From: Tsukamurella sp. M9C | GTDB taxonomy: Bacteria; Actinomycetota; Actinomycetes; Mycobacteriales; Mycobacteriaceae | DNA length: 64,000 nucleotides | Reading direction: 5' to 3' | NCBI RefSeq assembly: GCF_020169415.1 | Contig: NZ_JAIULG010000008.1 | Coordinates: 1-64,000 of the forward strand | Shown: one piece after another, positions 24,275 through 36,190 of the stretch | How the letters are laid out: every line of letters begins with the position of its first letter | Position numbering within the stretch: the first letter of the stretch is position 1 | The notes under the pieces: generated by a model | Seen by the model: only the letters and a program-made list of their open reading frames with translations | Databases searched by the model: none | Told to the model about the DNA's origin: nothing | Position numbers and translations under genes: made by a program

Positions 24275-25306
24275 ATGGACGAGCCGAAGTCGGTACGCGC
24301 GCAGGTGGACTGGGCGCTCGTCGCGGCGTCCGGCCGCCGGGTGGCGGGTGTCCTCGGCGACGGCCCCGCCACCACCGCTTACACGCGCGAGCGCGCCGCC
24401 GAGGAACTGCTCGCGGACGCCGTCGCCGCGGAGGAGCACGTCCTGCGCGTCACCGGCCTCGTCACCCCGGGAGTGGTGCCGCCCGCCCGCACGGTGGACC
24501 GGCGCGCATGGGTCTCTGCGGCCGCCCGGTCGATGGAGGCGCTCATCGAACCCGACGATGCGGGGCACCCCGGCCTCGGCGCCCGCCTCGCGGGCGTGCA
24601 GGCCGGTGCCATGCTCGGGATGGTCTCCGGATCGGTTCTGGGCCAGTACGACCCGTTCGGCGTCGCCGGCGGCGAGTTGCTGCTCGTCGTGCCCAACGTG
24701 CTCGCCGTCGAGCGGGCGCTGCGGCTGCGGCCCGAGGACTTCCGCATGTGGGTGTGCCTGCACGAGGTGACCCATCGCGTGCAGTTCGCCGCGAATCCGT
24801 GGCTGCGGGACTACATGCGGGAGAACGTCGCCGCGCTCGCCGGGACGGCCGGCGCAGGCTCCGTCGGCGATCTCCTGGCCCGCACCCGGCGGGCGTTGTC
24901 CGGCGGCGCCCGCAACAGCGGCATCATCGGCGTGCTCGAGATCGCCGCCCCGCCAGAACAGTTCGCCGCGGTGGAGCGGCTGCTCATGCTCGGCACCCTG
25001 CTCGAGGGCCACGCCGACCACGTCATGGACGCCGCCGGGCCCGCCGTGATCCCCACCGTCGCGACCATCCGCGCCGCCTTCGACCGGCGGCGCGCGGCAC
25101 CGTCGAACCCGTTCCAGCGGCTCCTGCGCGCCCTGATGGGCATGGACGCGAAGATCGCGCAGTACGTGCGGGGCAAGAAGTTCGTGGACGCCGTGGTCGC
25201 CGAGGTGGGCATGGAGCGGTTCAACCGCGTGTGGACCGGCCCCGAGACGCTGCCGCTGCCCGACGAGCTCGACGAGCCGCAGCGATGGATCGCCCGGGTC
25301 CTGTGA
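24275..25306 (+). CDS. Zinc-dependent metalloprotease-like protein (DUF2342, Rv3626c-like)
   Basis: A 343-residue member of the actinobacterial DUF2342 / F420-biosynthesis-associated hydrolase family. The zinc motif is HEVTHRVQF (about residues 165-173), with a downstream LLEGHADHVMD (about 244-254) likely giving the third ligand. No substrate is established. ATG 24275 begins MDEPKSVRAQVDW; GTG 24260 is also possible. The conserved position between dacB and tilS matches Rv3626c. Its stop overlaps the tilS start (GTGA), indicating translational coupling. Confidence 0.85.
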   Translation: MDEPKSVRAQVDWALVAASGRRVAGVLGDGPATTAYTRERAAEELLADAVAAEEHVLRVTGLVTPGVVPPARTVDRRAWVSAAARSMEALIEPDDAGHPGLGARLAGVQAGAMLGMVSGSVLGQYDPFGVAGGELLLVVPNVLAVERALRLRPEDFRMWVCLHEVTHRVQFAANPWLRDYMRENVAALAGTAGAGSVGDLLARTRRALSGGARNSGIIGVLEIAAPPEQFAAVERLLMLGTLLEGHADHVMDAAGPAVIPTVATIRAAFDRRRAAPSNPFQRLLRALMGMDAKIAQYVRGKKFVDAVVAEVGMERFNRVWTGPETLPLPDELDEPQRWIARVL

Positions 25307-26241
25307 GCCGCCCCGGGCCGGCGGCGCTGCGCGTGCGGCACGCGGTCCGGGCCTGGCACGCCGCCCACGGATCGGGCCCGACGGTGGCCGTCGCCCTCTC
25401 CGGCGGCTCGGATTCCCTCGCCCTGCTCACCGGCGCTCTCGCGGAGGGCCTCGACGTGATCGCCCTCGTCGTCGACCACGGACTGCAGGAGGGCTCCGCC
25501 GCCGTGGCCGCGACCGCCGCCGCGACCGCCCGCGACCTCGGGGCGCGCCGGGCCGACGTCCTCCCCGTCGTGGTCGACGGTGCCGGCGGGCCCGAGGCCG
25601 CCGCCCGCGTAGCCCGGTACGCAGCCCTCGACGCCGCCCGTGACGGCGCCCCGGTGCTGCTCGGGCACACCCTCGACGATCAGGCGGAGACGGTGCTGCT
25701 GGGCCTCGGCCGGGGCAGCGGGGCGCGCTCGCTCGCCGGGATGGCGGCCTGGGCCACGCCGTACGGCCGCCCGCTGCTGGGCGTGCGCCGCGCCGACACC
25801 CGGGCCGCGTGCGCGGAGCTGGGGCTCACCCCGTGGGAGGACCCGCACAACCTCGACCCGAGGTACACCCGCGTGCGGGTGCGGAGCGAGGTACTGCCGC
25901 TCCTCGAGGACGTGCTCGGCGGGGGAGTGGCCGAGTCCCTCGCCCGCACCGCCGCCTCGCTGCGCGCCGACAACGACGCGCTCGACGCGCTGGCCCCGGC
26001 ACCGTCGGGCCCCGAGCTGGCGGTGGACGAGATCGCGGGACTGCCTGCGGCCCTGCGGGTCCGGGTGCTGCGGACCTGGCTCGCCGGGTGCGGCGCGCGT
26101 GCCCTCACGGCCGCCCACCTCGCGGCCGTCGACGCCCTCGTCACCGACTGGCGCGGGCAGGGCCCGACGGCGATCCCGGGCGGAAGTGCGGGGCGGCGGC
26201 TGCAAGTGCAGCGGGCAGGTGGCATCCTGAGAGCGTGGTGA
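25303..26241 (+). CDS. tilS: tRNA(Ile)-lysidine synthase
   Basis: A 312-residue N-type ATP pyrophosphatase, which converts C34 of the AUA-reading tRNAIle to lysidine. Key parts are the PP-loop SGGSDSLAL (about residues 30-38), [10 protein letters not shown] (about 56-65), [20 protein letters not shown] (about 119-138) and a C-terminal region with DLD..YTRVRVR. GTG 25303 overlaps the upstream stop; an in-frame ATG at 25285 would add six residues. It is followed by hpt with a four-base overlap, as in Rv3625c-Rv3624c. Confidence 0.94.
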   Translation: MSRPGPAALRVRHAVRAWHAAHGSGPTVAVALSGGSDSLALLTGALAEGLDVIALVVDHGLQEGSAAVAATAAATARDLGARRADVLPVVVDGAGGPEAAARVARYAALDAARDGAPVLLGHTLDDQAETVLLGLGRGSGARSLAGMAAWATPYGRPLLGVRRADTRAACAELGLTPWEDPHNLDPRYTRVRVRSEVLPLLEDVLGGGVAESLARTAASLRADNDALDALAPAPSGPELAVDEIAGLPAALRVRVLRTWLAGCGARALTAAHLAAVDALVTDWRGQGPTAIPGGSAGRRLQVQRAGGILRAW

Positions 26242-26804
26242 ACGGCACTGGTGAGTTGTACGCGGGAGACATCGCCTCGGTGGTCCTCTCCGAGGAGCAG
26301 ATCAAGCAGCGGACCGCGGAGCTCGCGGCGCAGATCGCGGAGGAGTACGGCGATCGGGAGACCGACCTCCTGCTGATCACCGTCCTCAAGGGCGCGGTCA
26401 TGTTCGTGACCGACCTGGCCCGGGCGCTGCCCGTGCCCACCCAGCTCGAGTTCATGGCGGTGTCCAGCTACGGCTCGTCGACGTCGAGCTCCGGCGTGGT
26501 GCGGATCCTCAAGGACCTCGACCGCGACATCGCCGGCCGCGACGTGCTCATCGTCGAGGACATCATCGACTCCGGCCTCACCCTGAGCTGGCTGCTGCGC
26601 AACCTCGCGACCCGGCAGCCGAACTCGCTCGAGGTCGTCACCCTGCTGCGCAAGCCCGACGCCGTGCGCGTGGAGGTCGACGTGAAGTGGGTCGGCTTCG
26701 ACATCCCCAACGAGTTCGTCGTCGGCTACGGCCTGGACTACGCCGAGCGTTACCGCGATATGCCGTACATCGGCGTGCTGGAGCCCAAGGTCTACAGCGA
26801 ATGA
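26238..26804 (+). CDS. hpt: Hypoxanthine phosphoribosyltransferase
   Basis: A 188-residue type I phosphoribosyltransferase of purine salvage, which forms IMP or GMP from hypoxanthine or guanine and PRPP. The PRPP loop is [16 protein letters not shown] (about residues 113-128). Other marks are [13 protein letters not shown] (about 43-55), SSYGSS (about 76-81) and the substrate end [20 protein letters not shown] (about 163-182). GTG 26238 overlaps the tilS stop (GTGA); GTG 26235 is adjacent. Its own stop overlaps the amidase start (ATGA). Confidence 0.96.
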   Translation: MNGTGELYAGDIASVVLSEEQIKQRTAELAAQIAEEYGDRETDLLLITVLKGAVMFVTDLARALPVPTQLEFMAVSSYGSSTSSSGVVRILKDLDRDIAGRDVLIVEDIIDSGLTLSWLLRNLATRQPNSLEVVTLLRKPDAVRVEVDVKWVGFDIPNEFVVGYGLDYAERYRDMPYIGVLEPKVYSE

Positions 26805-28114
26805 CCCTGCTCACCGCTGCGGCCACTGCGGAGCGGGTGCGATCGGGCCGGCTCACCGCCGTCGACGCCACCCGTCAGGCGCTGGCCCGCATCGGTGACG
26901 ACGCCGCCGTGCACGGCTGGCGCGTGCTGCGCCCCGAGCAGGCGCTCGCCGAGGCCGCCGCGGTCGACGCGCGGTCCGACCGGTACTCGCTGCCGCTCGC
27001 CGGCGTGCCCATCGCGATCAAGGACAACGTCGCCGTCTCCGGCCACCGGACGCTCGACGGGGTCTCCGAGGCCTGCGGCGCGGGGCTGCCGATCGAGCAG
27101 GCCGACCACCCCGTGGTGAAGCGGCTGCGCGCCGCCGGCGCCGTCGTGGTCGGCCTGACGCGCGTCCCCGAGCTCTGCCTGTGGGCCATGACGGACGACG
27201 CCCGCGAGGTCGTCGGCAACCCGCACCGGCCCGGCCGCACCGCGGGCGGCAGCTCCGGCGGCAGCGCCGCCGTCGTGGCCGCGGGCCATGTCGCGCTCGC
27301 GCACGGCAACGACGGCCTCGGCTCGCTGCGCGGCCCCGCGGCCTGCACCGGCATCGTCGCGATCAAGCCCGGCCGCGGCGTCGTGCCCGCGCAGCTTGGG
27401 CCCACGAACTGGTTCGGCATGTCCGAGAACGGGCCGATGACGCGCACCGTCGAGGACGCGGCCCTCGGCCTGTCCGTTCTCGCCGGGCGCCCCGAGCTCG
27501 CGACCGTCGGCGACGGCGCCGGCCTGCGCGTGGGGCTCGGCCTCAATCGGCCCACGGCCCTGACGTTCACCTCCCGCGCGATCACGCGGGCCGTGCGCGG
27601 CGCCGCGGATCGGCTCGCCGAGAGCGGGCACGCGGTCCGCGACGTGAAGGTGCCGTACCCCGCGTCGCCGCTGCCGCTGCTCGCCCGGTGGGCGGCCGCC
27701 GCCGCGACCGACGCCGACGACATCGTCGCCCGCGGGGCGAACCCTCTGCTCCTGCAGGCCCGCACTCGCCGGCACGCCGCCCTCGGCCGGGCCGTCGCGC
27801 GCCGCGGCCTGGTCCGGCCCGCCGACGCGGCCCGGCTCGAGAGTTCGCTCGAGCGGTTCTTCGCCGCGGAGGGCGTCGACGTGCTCGTGACGCCCGCCTT
27901 GGCCCGCCGGCCCGCGCCCGCCCGCCGGTACGCCGAGCTGCCCTGGGCCGCCAGCGCGATCCCCAGCCTCGCCTACGCGCCGTACCCGCCGCTGTGGAAC
28001 CTCGTCGGCTGGCCTGCGATGACGGTGCCCTTCCTCGGCGAGGGCGTGCAGCTCGTCGCCCGCCCCGGCGGCGAGGCGGACCTGCTCGCGCTGGCCGCGA
28101 AGATCGAGGTCTGA
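26801..28114 (+). CDS. Amidase-signature hydrolase
   Basis: A 437-residue amidase-signature enzyme. The Ser-cisSer-Lys triad is present: Lys in IAIKDN (about residue 73), cis-Ser in GLGSLRGPA (about 171) and the nucleophile in GGSSGGSAA (about 150). The GatA signature is divergent and no gatB or gatC is adjacent, so this is a free-standing amidase and not the tRNA amidotransferase; its substrate is unknown. ATG 26801 overlaps the hpt stop, so it belongs to the dacB-tilS-hpt run. Here it separates hpt from ftsH. Confidence 0.85.
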   Translation: MTLLTAAATAERVRSGRLTAVDATRQALARIGDDAAVHGWRVLRPEQALAEAAAVDARSDRYSLPLAGVPIAIKDNVAVSGHRTLDGVSEACGAGLPIEQADHPVVKRLRAAGAVVVGLTRVPELCLWAMTDDAREVVGNPHRPGRTAGGSSGGSAAVVAAGHVALAHGNDGLGSLRGPAACTGIVAIKPGRGVVPAQLGPTNWFGMSENGPMTRTVEDAALGLSVLAGRPELATVGDGAGLRVGLGLNRPTALTFTSRAITRAVRGAADRLAESGHAVRDVKVPYPASPLPLLARWAAAAATDADDIVARGANPLLLQARTRRHAALGRAVARRGLVRPADAARLESSLERFFAAEGVDVLVTPALARRPAPARRYAELPWAASAIPSLAYAPYPPLWNLVGWPAMTVPFLGEGVQLVARPGGEADLLALAAKIEV

Positions 28115-28136
28115 GGGCGGGTCGCCGCAGGGCCCG

Positions 28137-28697
28137 TCACGCGAGGGCGAGGGCCTGCAGGAACTCGTCGATCGGACCGGTCGGCGCAGCGGCGTAGACC
28201 AGGTCGAGTCGCGCGGTGCGGATGATCCGCAGCGGCCGGTGGTCGAGCCCGTCGGGGAACGGCGTTCCCGAGTAGGGCGCGACAGCGAACTCGGCGCCGC
28301 CGGCCCGCAGCTCTGCAACAGGGTCCGCGCATTCGATCAGCTTCGCGGGCAGCATCTTCTCGCGGTTCCAGTGCGCCATCGCGCTGTCGAGGATCGTGGG
28401 GAGCTCGCCCTCGCGGTACGCGAACCGCAGGACGGTGACAGGGGAGTCGTCGAGGGAGGCGAGGGCGTCGTAGTTCTCGAGGATGCTTTCGATCCGCCGG
28501 AACGCCTTGGCGGCGTCGCCGGTGGGGAGGGTCCCGTCCGGCGTGCGGTGGAACAAGGGGAATCCGACGAGCCGTTCCGTCGCCCTCACGGCACGGGTGA
28601 CGGTGGGCTGCGACAGCCCCGTCAGCTGCGCGACCTCGCTGATACTTCCGCTGCGCGCGACGGCGAGAACCAGCCGGAACCGGTCGATCTCAGACAT
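28137..28697 (-). CDS. Short LysR-type regulator
   Basis: A 186-residue protein. The first 65 residues are a LysR helix-turn-helix (MSEIDRFRLVLAVARSGSIS, then QLTGLSQPTVTRAVRATERLVGFPLFHR). What follows is only about half of a normal LysR effector domain (VLRFAYREGELPTIL to LVYAAAP), so it is about 110 residues short of the usual 300. It may be a truncated but working regulator or a decaying gene. ATG 28697 begins the HTH correctly. It is convergent with the amidase gene. Confidence 0.7.
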   Translation of the reverse strand: MSEIDRFRLVLAVARSGSISEVAQLTGLSQPTVTRAVRATERLVGFPLFHRTPDGTLPTGDAAKAFRRIESILENYDALASLDDSPVTVLRFAYREGELPTILDSAMAHWNREKMLPAKLIECADPVAELRAGGAEFAVAPYSGTPFPDGLDHRPLRIIRTARLDLVYAAAPTGPIDEFLQALALA

Positions 28698-29037
28698 GCG
28701 CGCGACTCTATGTCGGGCAGCCTGACCTGCGCGGTCGAATCGCTGCGGTTGCAAGGGGGTGCTGCGGCGCGGAACGGCAGGGGCGGTCGACGGACGAGTG
28801 ACGCGGAAGACGTGGGTGTTTCTGCGCGGTGTCCATACAGAAAATGAATAGTCGCTGGTGGGAGCCGTGGTGGCTGTCCGGACCTGCGAATATTCATTTT
28901 CTGTATGGACAGGAGTGAGCGGTATCGGGCTACGGCGCCGACGGCACGTTCGAGCCGGGGTCGCAGTCCTGAGGGGCTTGCGGCGTCGCGTGCTGTCGAC
29001 CCGCCCGGCGGTCAGGCGCCCACCACCCGAGGGCTGG
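28698..29037. other. 340-base intergenic region holding a perfect long inverted repeat
   Basis: No convincing gene lies here. A 65-codon frame from 28905 has no recognisable content. The region's main feature is the 20-bp inverted repeat at 28831-28910, whose arms are AT-rich in a very GC-rich genome. The right part (28920-29037) shows nothing distinctive. Confidence 0.6.
28831..28910. repeat. Perfect 20-bp inverted repeat with 40-bp spacer
   Basis: Arms 28831-28850 and 28891-28910 are exact reverse complements (left arm GTCCATACAGAAAATGAATA). Each arm is about two-thirds A+T, far from the local base composition. It could be a two-site operator for the divergent short LysR gene, a structured RNA, or the ends of a tiny mobile remnant. 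No direct target duplication was found beside it. Confidence 0.75.
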
Positions 29038-29625
29038 TCAGGTGCGCTTGCGGAACATGGGTGTCCCCTCGAAGGGGTTCCACCTGGTGCTGCCGCGGGT
29101 GACGTGGAGGAAGTAGGCCCAGTTCGCGACGCTCTGGTAGAGCAGGCCGGTCGCGATGCCGTAGGAGACGGCGGGGAACGTGAAGTCCAGCGCGGTCTCG
29201 ACCAGGCCGATGAGCACGACGATGCCCACCGCGATGCCGAACAGGCTCAGGCCCTTCCGCCACGGGCCCTTGATCGCGTAGTAGATCGGGCCGAAGAAGA
29301 ACGCCGGTCCGTTGAAGCCCAGGCGGAAGCGCTGCCCGAACGACAGCTGCTTGAAGGCGGCGGTGGCCTCCGGCGACGACGCGGGCTGGCCGTAGCGGGC
29401 GAAGAAGTCGAACCGGCTGCGCCAGCGCTCCGGCACGTCGACCGAGGCCGGCCCCAGGTAGGGCTGCTGACCGGGGTACGGCTGCTGACCGGGGTACGGC
29501 TGCTGGGCGTACGGGTTCGGCTGTCCGTACTGCTGCTGCCCGTACGGCTGCTGTCCGTACTGCTGCTGGCCGTAGGGGTCCTCCGGGCCGGACGGGTACG
29601 GGGGCGGTGCGCTGTTGTCGGTCAC
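29038..29625 (-). CDS. DUF2628-domain membrane protein with Gln/Pro/Tyr repeat N terminus
   Basis: A 195-residue protein. Residues 1-60 are a low-complexity cytoplasmic tail of GQQPY-type repeats. Residues about 68-195 form a DUF2628-like domain with FDFFARYGQPAS, FKQLSFGQRFRLGFNGPAFFFGPIYYAIKGPWRKGL and about three membrane segments. The function is unknown; such proteins are common beside cell-envelope genes in actinobacteria. ATG 29625 begins MTDNSAPPP. It is divergent from ftsH, which also carries a Q/P/G/Y-rich tail. Confidence 0.8.
   Translation of the reverse strand: MTDNSAPPPYPSGPEDPYGQQQYGQQPYGQQQYGQPNPYAQQPYPGQQPYPGQQPYLGPASVDVPERWRSRFDFFARYGQPASSPEATAAFKQLSFGQRFRLGFNGPAFFFGPIYYAIKGPWRKGLSLFGIAVGIVVLIGLVETALDFTFPAVSYGIATGLLYQSVANWAYFLHVTRGSTRWNPFEGTPMFRKRT
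29461..29576 (-). repeat. Coding tandem repeats in the DUF2628 gene
   Basis: Imperfect repeat units of 18 and 15-21 bases encode GQQPYP, GQQQY and related units. The unit around GGCTGCTGACCGGGGTACG is nearly identical twice. Slippage could change the tail length between strains. Confidence 0.55.
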
Positions 29626-29784
29626 CGGAGCAGCTTAAACTTCACGAAACGGACGTTGTTCGCTCAGGGCGCACCCACGCGACCGGCCCGGTCGCGACGC
29701 TGCACGGTAGCCTGGGAAGTCGACCCAGCGCGGCCCGCCGCGCGCCGGAAGAAGAAGGACTGACGAGCCGCGAGGCGAAGCCAT

Positions 29785-32219
<2,435 letters not shown>

Positions 32220-32220
<1 letters not shown>

Positions 32221-32816
32221 TGGGCAAGGACAGCGGGGCTGCCGTGGCCCCGTTCGACCACGAGCGCGCCGTCGCCGCGGTCCGCGAACTGCTGATCGCC
32301 GTCGGCGAGGACCCGGACCGCGAGGGCCTGCAGAAGACCCCGGAGCGGGTCGCGAAGGCCTTCAAGGAGGTCTTCGGCGGGCTGCACACCGACCCCGACG
32401 AGGTGCTCAACACCACCTTCGGCGAGGACCACGACGAGCTGGTGCTGGTCAAGGACATCCCGATGTACTCGACCTGCGAGCACCACCTGGTCTCCTTCCA
32501 CGGCGTCGCGCACGTGGGCTACCTGCCCGGCACCAGCGGCCGGGTCACGGGCCTGAGCAAGCTGGCCCGCCTCGTGGACCTGTACGCCAAGCGGCCGCAG
32601 GTGCAGGAGCGGCTCACCGCGCAGATCGCCGACGCGCTGGTCCGCAAGCTCGACCCGCGCGGCGTGATCGTCGTGATCGAGGCCGAGCACCTCTGCATGG
32701 CGATGCGCGGCATCCGCAAGCCCGGCGCGAGCACCACCACCTCGGCGGTGCGCGGCGCGTTCAAGGACAGTGCGACCTCGCGCGCCGAGGCGCTCGAACT
32801 GATCCTGCGCCGGTGA
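32220..32816 (+). CDS. folE: GTP cyclohydrolase I
   Basis: A 198-residue GTP cyclohydrolase I, the first step of folate synthesis (GTP to dihydroneopterin triphosphate). Zinc and catalytic elements: [11 protein letters not shown] (about residues 80-90), [26 protein letters not shown] and [12 protein letters not shown] (about 155-166). ATG 32220 overlaps the ftsH stop by one base. It is the first of four contiguous folate genes, all with overlapping or near-overlapping ends. Confidence 0.97.
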
Positions 32817-33652
32817 CGGAGCAGCCCGGCCGCACGCTCATCATGGGCGTCGTCAACGTCACCGCCGACTCCTTCTCCGACGGTGGCCGCTACCTCGCCC
32901 CCGACGCCGCCGTCGCGCGGGCGCGGGAGCTCGTGGCCGACGGTGCCGCCATCGTCGACGTGGGCGGGGAGTCGACCCGGCCCGGCGCGCACCGCGTGCC
33001 CGCCGAGCTGGAACGCGACCGCGTGGTGCCCGTGATCTCGGCGCTCGCCGCGGAGGGCATCGCCGTCTCGGTCGACACCATGCGCGCCTCCGTGGCCGCC
33101 GCCGCGCTCGACGCCGGCGCCGCGATCGTCAACGACGTCTCCGGCGGCCGGGCCGACCCCGACATGACGCGCGTCGTCGCCGACTCGGACGCGCCCTGGA
33201 TCCTCATGCACTGGCGGCCCTCGCCCGGCGCGCCCGGACCGGTGTGGGCCGGCATCCACCACGAGATCACCGAGTACGACGACGTCGTCGCCGAGGTGCG
33301 CGACGAGCTCCTGCACCAGGCCGACGCCGCGATCGCCGCCGGCATCGCCCCCGAGCGGATCGTGCTGGACCCCGGCCTCGGCTTCGCCAAGAACGCGGCT
33401 CACAACTGGGAGCTGCTGCGCGGCCTGCCGACCCTGCAGGACACCGGATTCCGAGTCCTCGTCGGGGCCTCCCGCAAGCGCTTCCTCGGCGAGCTGCTCG
33501 GCGGCCGCGAGCCCGCCGGCCGCGAGGTCGCCACCGCCGCGGTCTCCGCCCTCGCCGCGCAGGCCGGGGTGTGGGGCGTGCGCGTGCACGACGTGCGGTC
33601 GACGGCGGACGCCATCGCCGTGACCGAGGCCTGGACGAAAGGCGGTGCCTGA
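32813..33652 (+). CDS. folP: Dihydropteroate synthase
   Basis: A 279-residue dihydropteroate synthase, which joins para-aminobenzoate to the pterin; sulfonamides target it. Motifs: [14 protein letters not shown] (about residues 12-25), [11 protein letters not shown] (about 50-60), [28 protein letters not shown] (about 186-198), GASRKRF (about 219-225) and a C-terminal VRVHDV. GTG 32813 overlaps the folE stop. The length fits FolP1 of mycobacteria. Confidence 0.96.
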   Translation: MTEQPGRTLIMGVVNVTADSFSDGGRYLAPDAAVARARELVADGAAIVDVGGESTRPGAHRVPAELERDRVVPVISALAAEGIAVSVDTMRASVAAAALDAGAAIVNDVSGGRADPDMTRVVADSDAPWILMHWRPSPGAPGPVWAGIHHEITEYDDVVAEVRDELLHQADAAIAAGIAPERIVLDPGLGFAKNAAHNWELLRGLPTLQDTGFRVLVGASRKRFLGELLGGREPAGREVATAAVSALAAQAGVWGVRVHDVRSTADAIAVTEAWTKGGA

Positions 33653-33653
33653 C

Positions 33654-34034
33654 ATGGCGGACCGGATCGAGCTCACCGGCCTGCGGGTGCGGGGCAACCA
33701 CGGCGTCTTCGAGCACGAGCGGCGCGACGGCCAGGAGTTCGTCATCGACCTCGTGCTGTGGGTCGACTCGCGGCCCGCGGCGGCCTCCGACGACCTGAAC
33801 GACACCGTCGACTACGGGGCGCTCGCGCAGCGCGCCCACGACATCGTCGCGGGGGAGCCGCGCAACCTCATCGAGACCGTCGCCGCGGAGATCGCCGACG
33901 ATATCGCGGCCGACGAGAAGGTGTACGCGGTCGAGGTGACGGTGCACAAGCCCTCCGCCCCGATCCCGTTATCTTTTGCCGACGTTGCCGTCGTCGCCCG
34001 TCGCTCGCGCTCCGGCGCGCGGAGCGTGCAGTGA
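33654..34034 (+). CDS. folB: Dihydroneopterin aldolase
   Basis: A 126-residue dihydroneopterin aldolase/epimerase of the tunnelling fold, giving 6-hydroxymethyl-dihydropterin. Motifs: [24 protein letters not shown] (about residues 9-32), [12 protein letters not shown] (about 46-57) and [17 protein letters not shown] (about 100-116, with the catalytic Lys). ATG 33654 lies one base after the folP stop and its end overlaps folK (GTGA). Confidence 0.95.
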   Translation: MADRIELTGLRVRGNHGVFEHERRDGQEFVIDLVLWVDSRPAAASDDLNDTVDYGALAQRAHDIVAGEPRNLIETVAAEIADDIAADEKVYAVEVTVHKPSAPIPLSFADVAVVARRSRSGARSVQ

Positions 34035-34519
34035 GCCGCGCCGTCCTCTCGCTGGGCGCCAACCTCGGCGCCGCCGACGTGGCCGTCCGGGCCGCGATCG
34101 ACGCCCTCGGCCCGGCCCTGGTCCGCGCCTCGGCGCTGTACCGCACCCCGCCGTGGGGCGGCGTCGAGCAGGACGACTTCGTCAACGCGACCGTCCTCGT
34201 CGACGATCCCGCGCGCGACGCCGCCGGCTGGCTGGCCTTCGCCCGCGAGCGGGAGGCCGCCGCGCAGCGCGTCCGCGACGTCCGGTGGGGCCCGCGCACC
34301 CTCGACGTCGACGTGATCGCGGTCTGGGAGGGCGACGAGCCGGTGCTCTCCGACGACCCCGAGCTGACCCTGCCGCACCCCCGCGCGCACGAGCGCGCCT
34401 TCGTCCTCATCCCCTGGCGGGACGCCGATCCGGACGCGCTGCTGCCCGGGCACGGCACCGTCGACGACCTGCTGCGGGCCCTGCCCGCCGACGAGACCGC
34501 GGAGGTGACGCGCCTGTGA
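34031..34519 (+). CDS. folK: 2-amino-4-hydroxy-6-hydroxymethyldihydropteridine pyrophosphokinase
   Basis: A 162-residue HPPK, which transfers pyrophosphate from ATP to hydroxymethyl-dihydropterin. Signatures: [10 protein letters not shown] (about residues 6-15), [18 protein letters not shown] (about 38-55), [12 protein letters not shown] (about 84-95, metal-binding DxD) and [16 protein letters not shown] (about 114-129). GTG 34031 overlaps folB; the end overlaps the DUF3180 gene. Together the four genes supply the pterin arm of folate. Confidence 0.96.
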   Translation: MSRAVLSLGANLGAADVAVRAAIDALGPALVRASALYRTPPWGGVEQDDFVNATVLVDDPARDAAGWLAFAREREAAAQRVRDVRWGPRTLDVDVIAVWEGDEPVLSDDPELTLPHPRAHERAFVLIPWRDADPDALLPGHGTVDDLLRALPADETAEVTRL

Positions 34520-35043
34520 GCGGACCGTCGAAGGGCGTGGACCGGGAGCCCGAGGAGCCGGGCGGCCCGACGGTGCGCGCGACCGGCTGGGTCGAGCTGG
34601 TGGTGATCGTGCTGGGCGTGGGCCTGGGCTCGTACCTGCTGGTGCGCAACGTCGTCCCCGTCGTGCCCGTGTGGGCGGGCGCGCTGCTGTACGGCGTGGC
34701 CGCGGCGGACCTGTACATCGCGCAGCTGGTGCGCTCGCGGCTGAGCCGCGGCGAGGTCGGCTGGGGGCCGGGGCGGATCCACCCGATCGCCGTGGCCCGC
34801 GCCGTGGCGCTCGCCAAGGCGTCCGCCTACCTCGGGGCCGTGGCCCTGGGCTTCTTCGGCGGGATGCTCGTCTTCCTCCTCACCGAGGGCGCGAGCCTGA
34901 CCGCCACCCACGCGGACCGGCCGGGCGCCTGGATCGGCGCCGCCGGGGCGATGCTGCTCCTGGCCGCCGCGCTGTGGCTCGAGCGTTGCTGTCGCACACC
35001 CGACGATCCCGACGACCAGCCCGCCGACACATCGCCAGCCTGA
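34516..35043 (+). CDS. DUF3180 membrane protein (Rv3605c-like)
   Basis: A 175-residue membrane protein with about four hydrophobic helices (about residues 24-45, 48-66, 98-118, 134-153) and a conserved RSRLSRGEVGWGPGRIHPIAVARAVALAKASA loop typical of DUF3180. Conserved after folK in mycolic-acid bacteria (Rv3605c); function unknown. GTG 34516 overlaps the folK stop, so it is translationally tied to the folate operon. Confidence 0.88.
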   Translation: MSGPSKGVDREPEEPGGPTVRATGWVELVVIVLGVGLGSYLLVRNVVPVVPVWAGALLYGVAAADLYIAQLVRSRLSRGEVGWGPGRIHPIAVARAVALAKASAYLGAVALGFFGGMLVFLLTEGASLTATHADRPGAWIGAAGAMLLLAAALWLERCCRTPDDPDDQPADTSPA

Positions 35044-35079
35044 GGAATCCGACCTCAGGTAAAAGGTAAGGTCGCGGAT

Positions 35080-36081
35080 ATGACGCAACCGCCTATCCCG
35101 AGTTCACGAAAGCGCGCCCCGCGACGTTCCTCGGGTGCGGGGCAGTGGATGCTCGGTGCGGTGATCCTGCTGGCGGTCGTCGGGACCGGCATGTGGGTGT
35201 TCTCGGAGGACCGCCGCTGGGGCCTGGTCTCGCTGATCCTGCTGGTGTGGGGCCTCGTCATCGCCGCCTTCCTCATCGCGCGGTACTCGCGCGACCTGCG
35301 CGCCGCGGAGTCGAAGGAGAGCGGCCTCAAGACCGTCTACGGGCTGCAGCTCGAGCGCGAGATCAGCGCGCGCCGCGAGTACGAACTGCAGGTCGAGCGC
35401 GACATCCGCGCCGAGCTCAAGGGCGAGTCCAACGAGGAGTTGACCGCCCTCAAGGCCGAGGTCCTGGCGCTGCGCGCCAACCTCGAGGAGCTGCTCGGCC
35501 GCGACCTGGGCCCCTCGTACACCGAGCTCTACGCCGCGGCGGAGCAGCGGGCCCTGGACGCCCAGCGGGCCAAGTCCGTCTTCGAGGACGACGACCGGTT
35601 CCGCGCGCAGCAGGACTTCGCCGGCGTGCCCGAGCCCGCCGCCGCGGCGACCCCGGATGCGCAGCCGCCCGTCGATGTCGAGCACGTCGACCACGTGGCC
35701 GGCGACGACGAGCCCTTCGTGCCGCTCGCGCCGCAGTCCGGCTACCGCTCGCCGCTGCCGCCGCGCCCGTACACGCCGGACGTCCCGGCGACCCCGCCGA
35801 CCGTGTCCCCGGCGGCGCCGTACTCCCCGTTCCAGTCCGCGCCGCCGCAGGCTCCGCAGTTCCAGGGCCCGCAGCAGCCGGGTCAGGCGCAGGGGCGGCC
35901 GTGGGCGCAGGATCAGCAGCGCACGCCGCCGCAGCAGGCGCCCGAGGACCGGCAGGAGCAGCAGGTCGAGACGGGTCACGCCGGGCAGCACTCGTCGGGC
36001 AGCACCGTCGCGGATCTGATCGCCCGGATGAACGCCGACACCGAGCGCTCGAGCGGCGGCCGTCGGCGCAAGCCGGAGTGA
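35080..36081 (+). CDS. DUF6779 membrane protein with coiled coil and Pro/Gln-rich tail (Rv3604c-like)
   Basis: A 333-residue protein with two adjacent membrane helices (about residues 22-43 and 46-66). An acidic/basic coiled-coil region follows (about 70-145, ESKESGLKTVYGLQLEREISARREYEL onward), and then a long disordered Pro/Gln/Ala tail. It corresponds to Rv3604c, found between the folate and pantothenate genes. TAAGGT (35067-35072) ends seven bases before ATG 35080, so the gene has its own leaderless promoter. The function is unknown; a cell-envelope scaffold is possible. Confidence 0.8.
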   Translation: MTQPPIPSSRKRAPRRSSGAGQWMLGAVILLAVVGTGMWVFSEDRRWGLVSLILLVWGLVIAAFLIARYSRDLRAAESKESGLKTVYGLQLEREISARREYELQVERDIRAELKGESNEELTALKAEVLALRANLEELLGRDLGPSYTELYAAAEQRALDAQRAKSVFEDDDRFRAQQDFAGVPEPAAAATPDAQPPVDVEHVDHVAGDDEPFVPLAPQSGYRSPLPPRPYTPDVPATPPTVSPAAPYSPFQSAPPQAPQFQGPQQPGQAQGRPWAQDQQRTPPQQAPEDRQEQQVETGHAGQHSSGSTVADLIARMNADTERSSGGRRRKPE

Positions 36082-36190
36082 TGATCTAGCTCACACGCCG
36101 TTGCCCGCGGGACCGCGCGGGCATAGCCTTCTCCTGAACGTCTGGTACCCGCGGAGCGGGACTGGAACGAACCCTTGGAGGCGTACGCCC

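Noticed and set aside
28831-28910. CRISPR or insertion-sequence reading of the 20-bp inverted repeat
   Set aside because: There are only two copies, in inverted orientation, with no spacer series, transposase or target duplication.
28905-29102. A 65-codon frame beginning inside the right arm of the inverted repeat
   Set aside because: Arg/Gly/Ser-rich composition, no RBS at useful distance and no recognisable feature; probably random.
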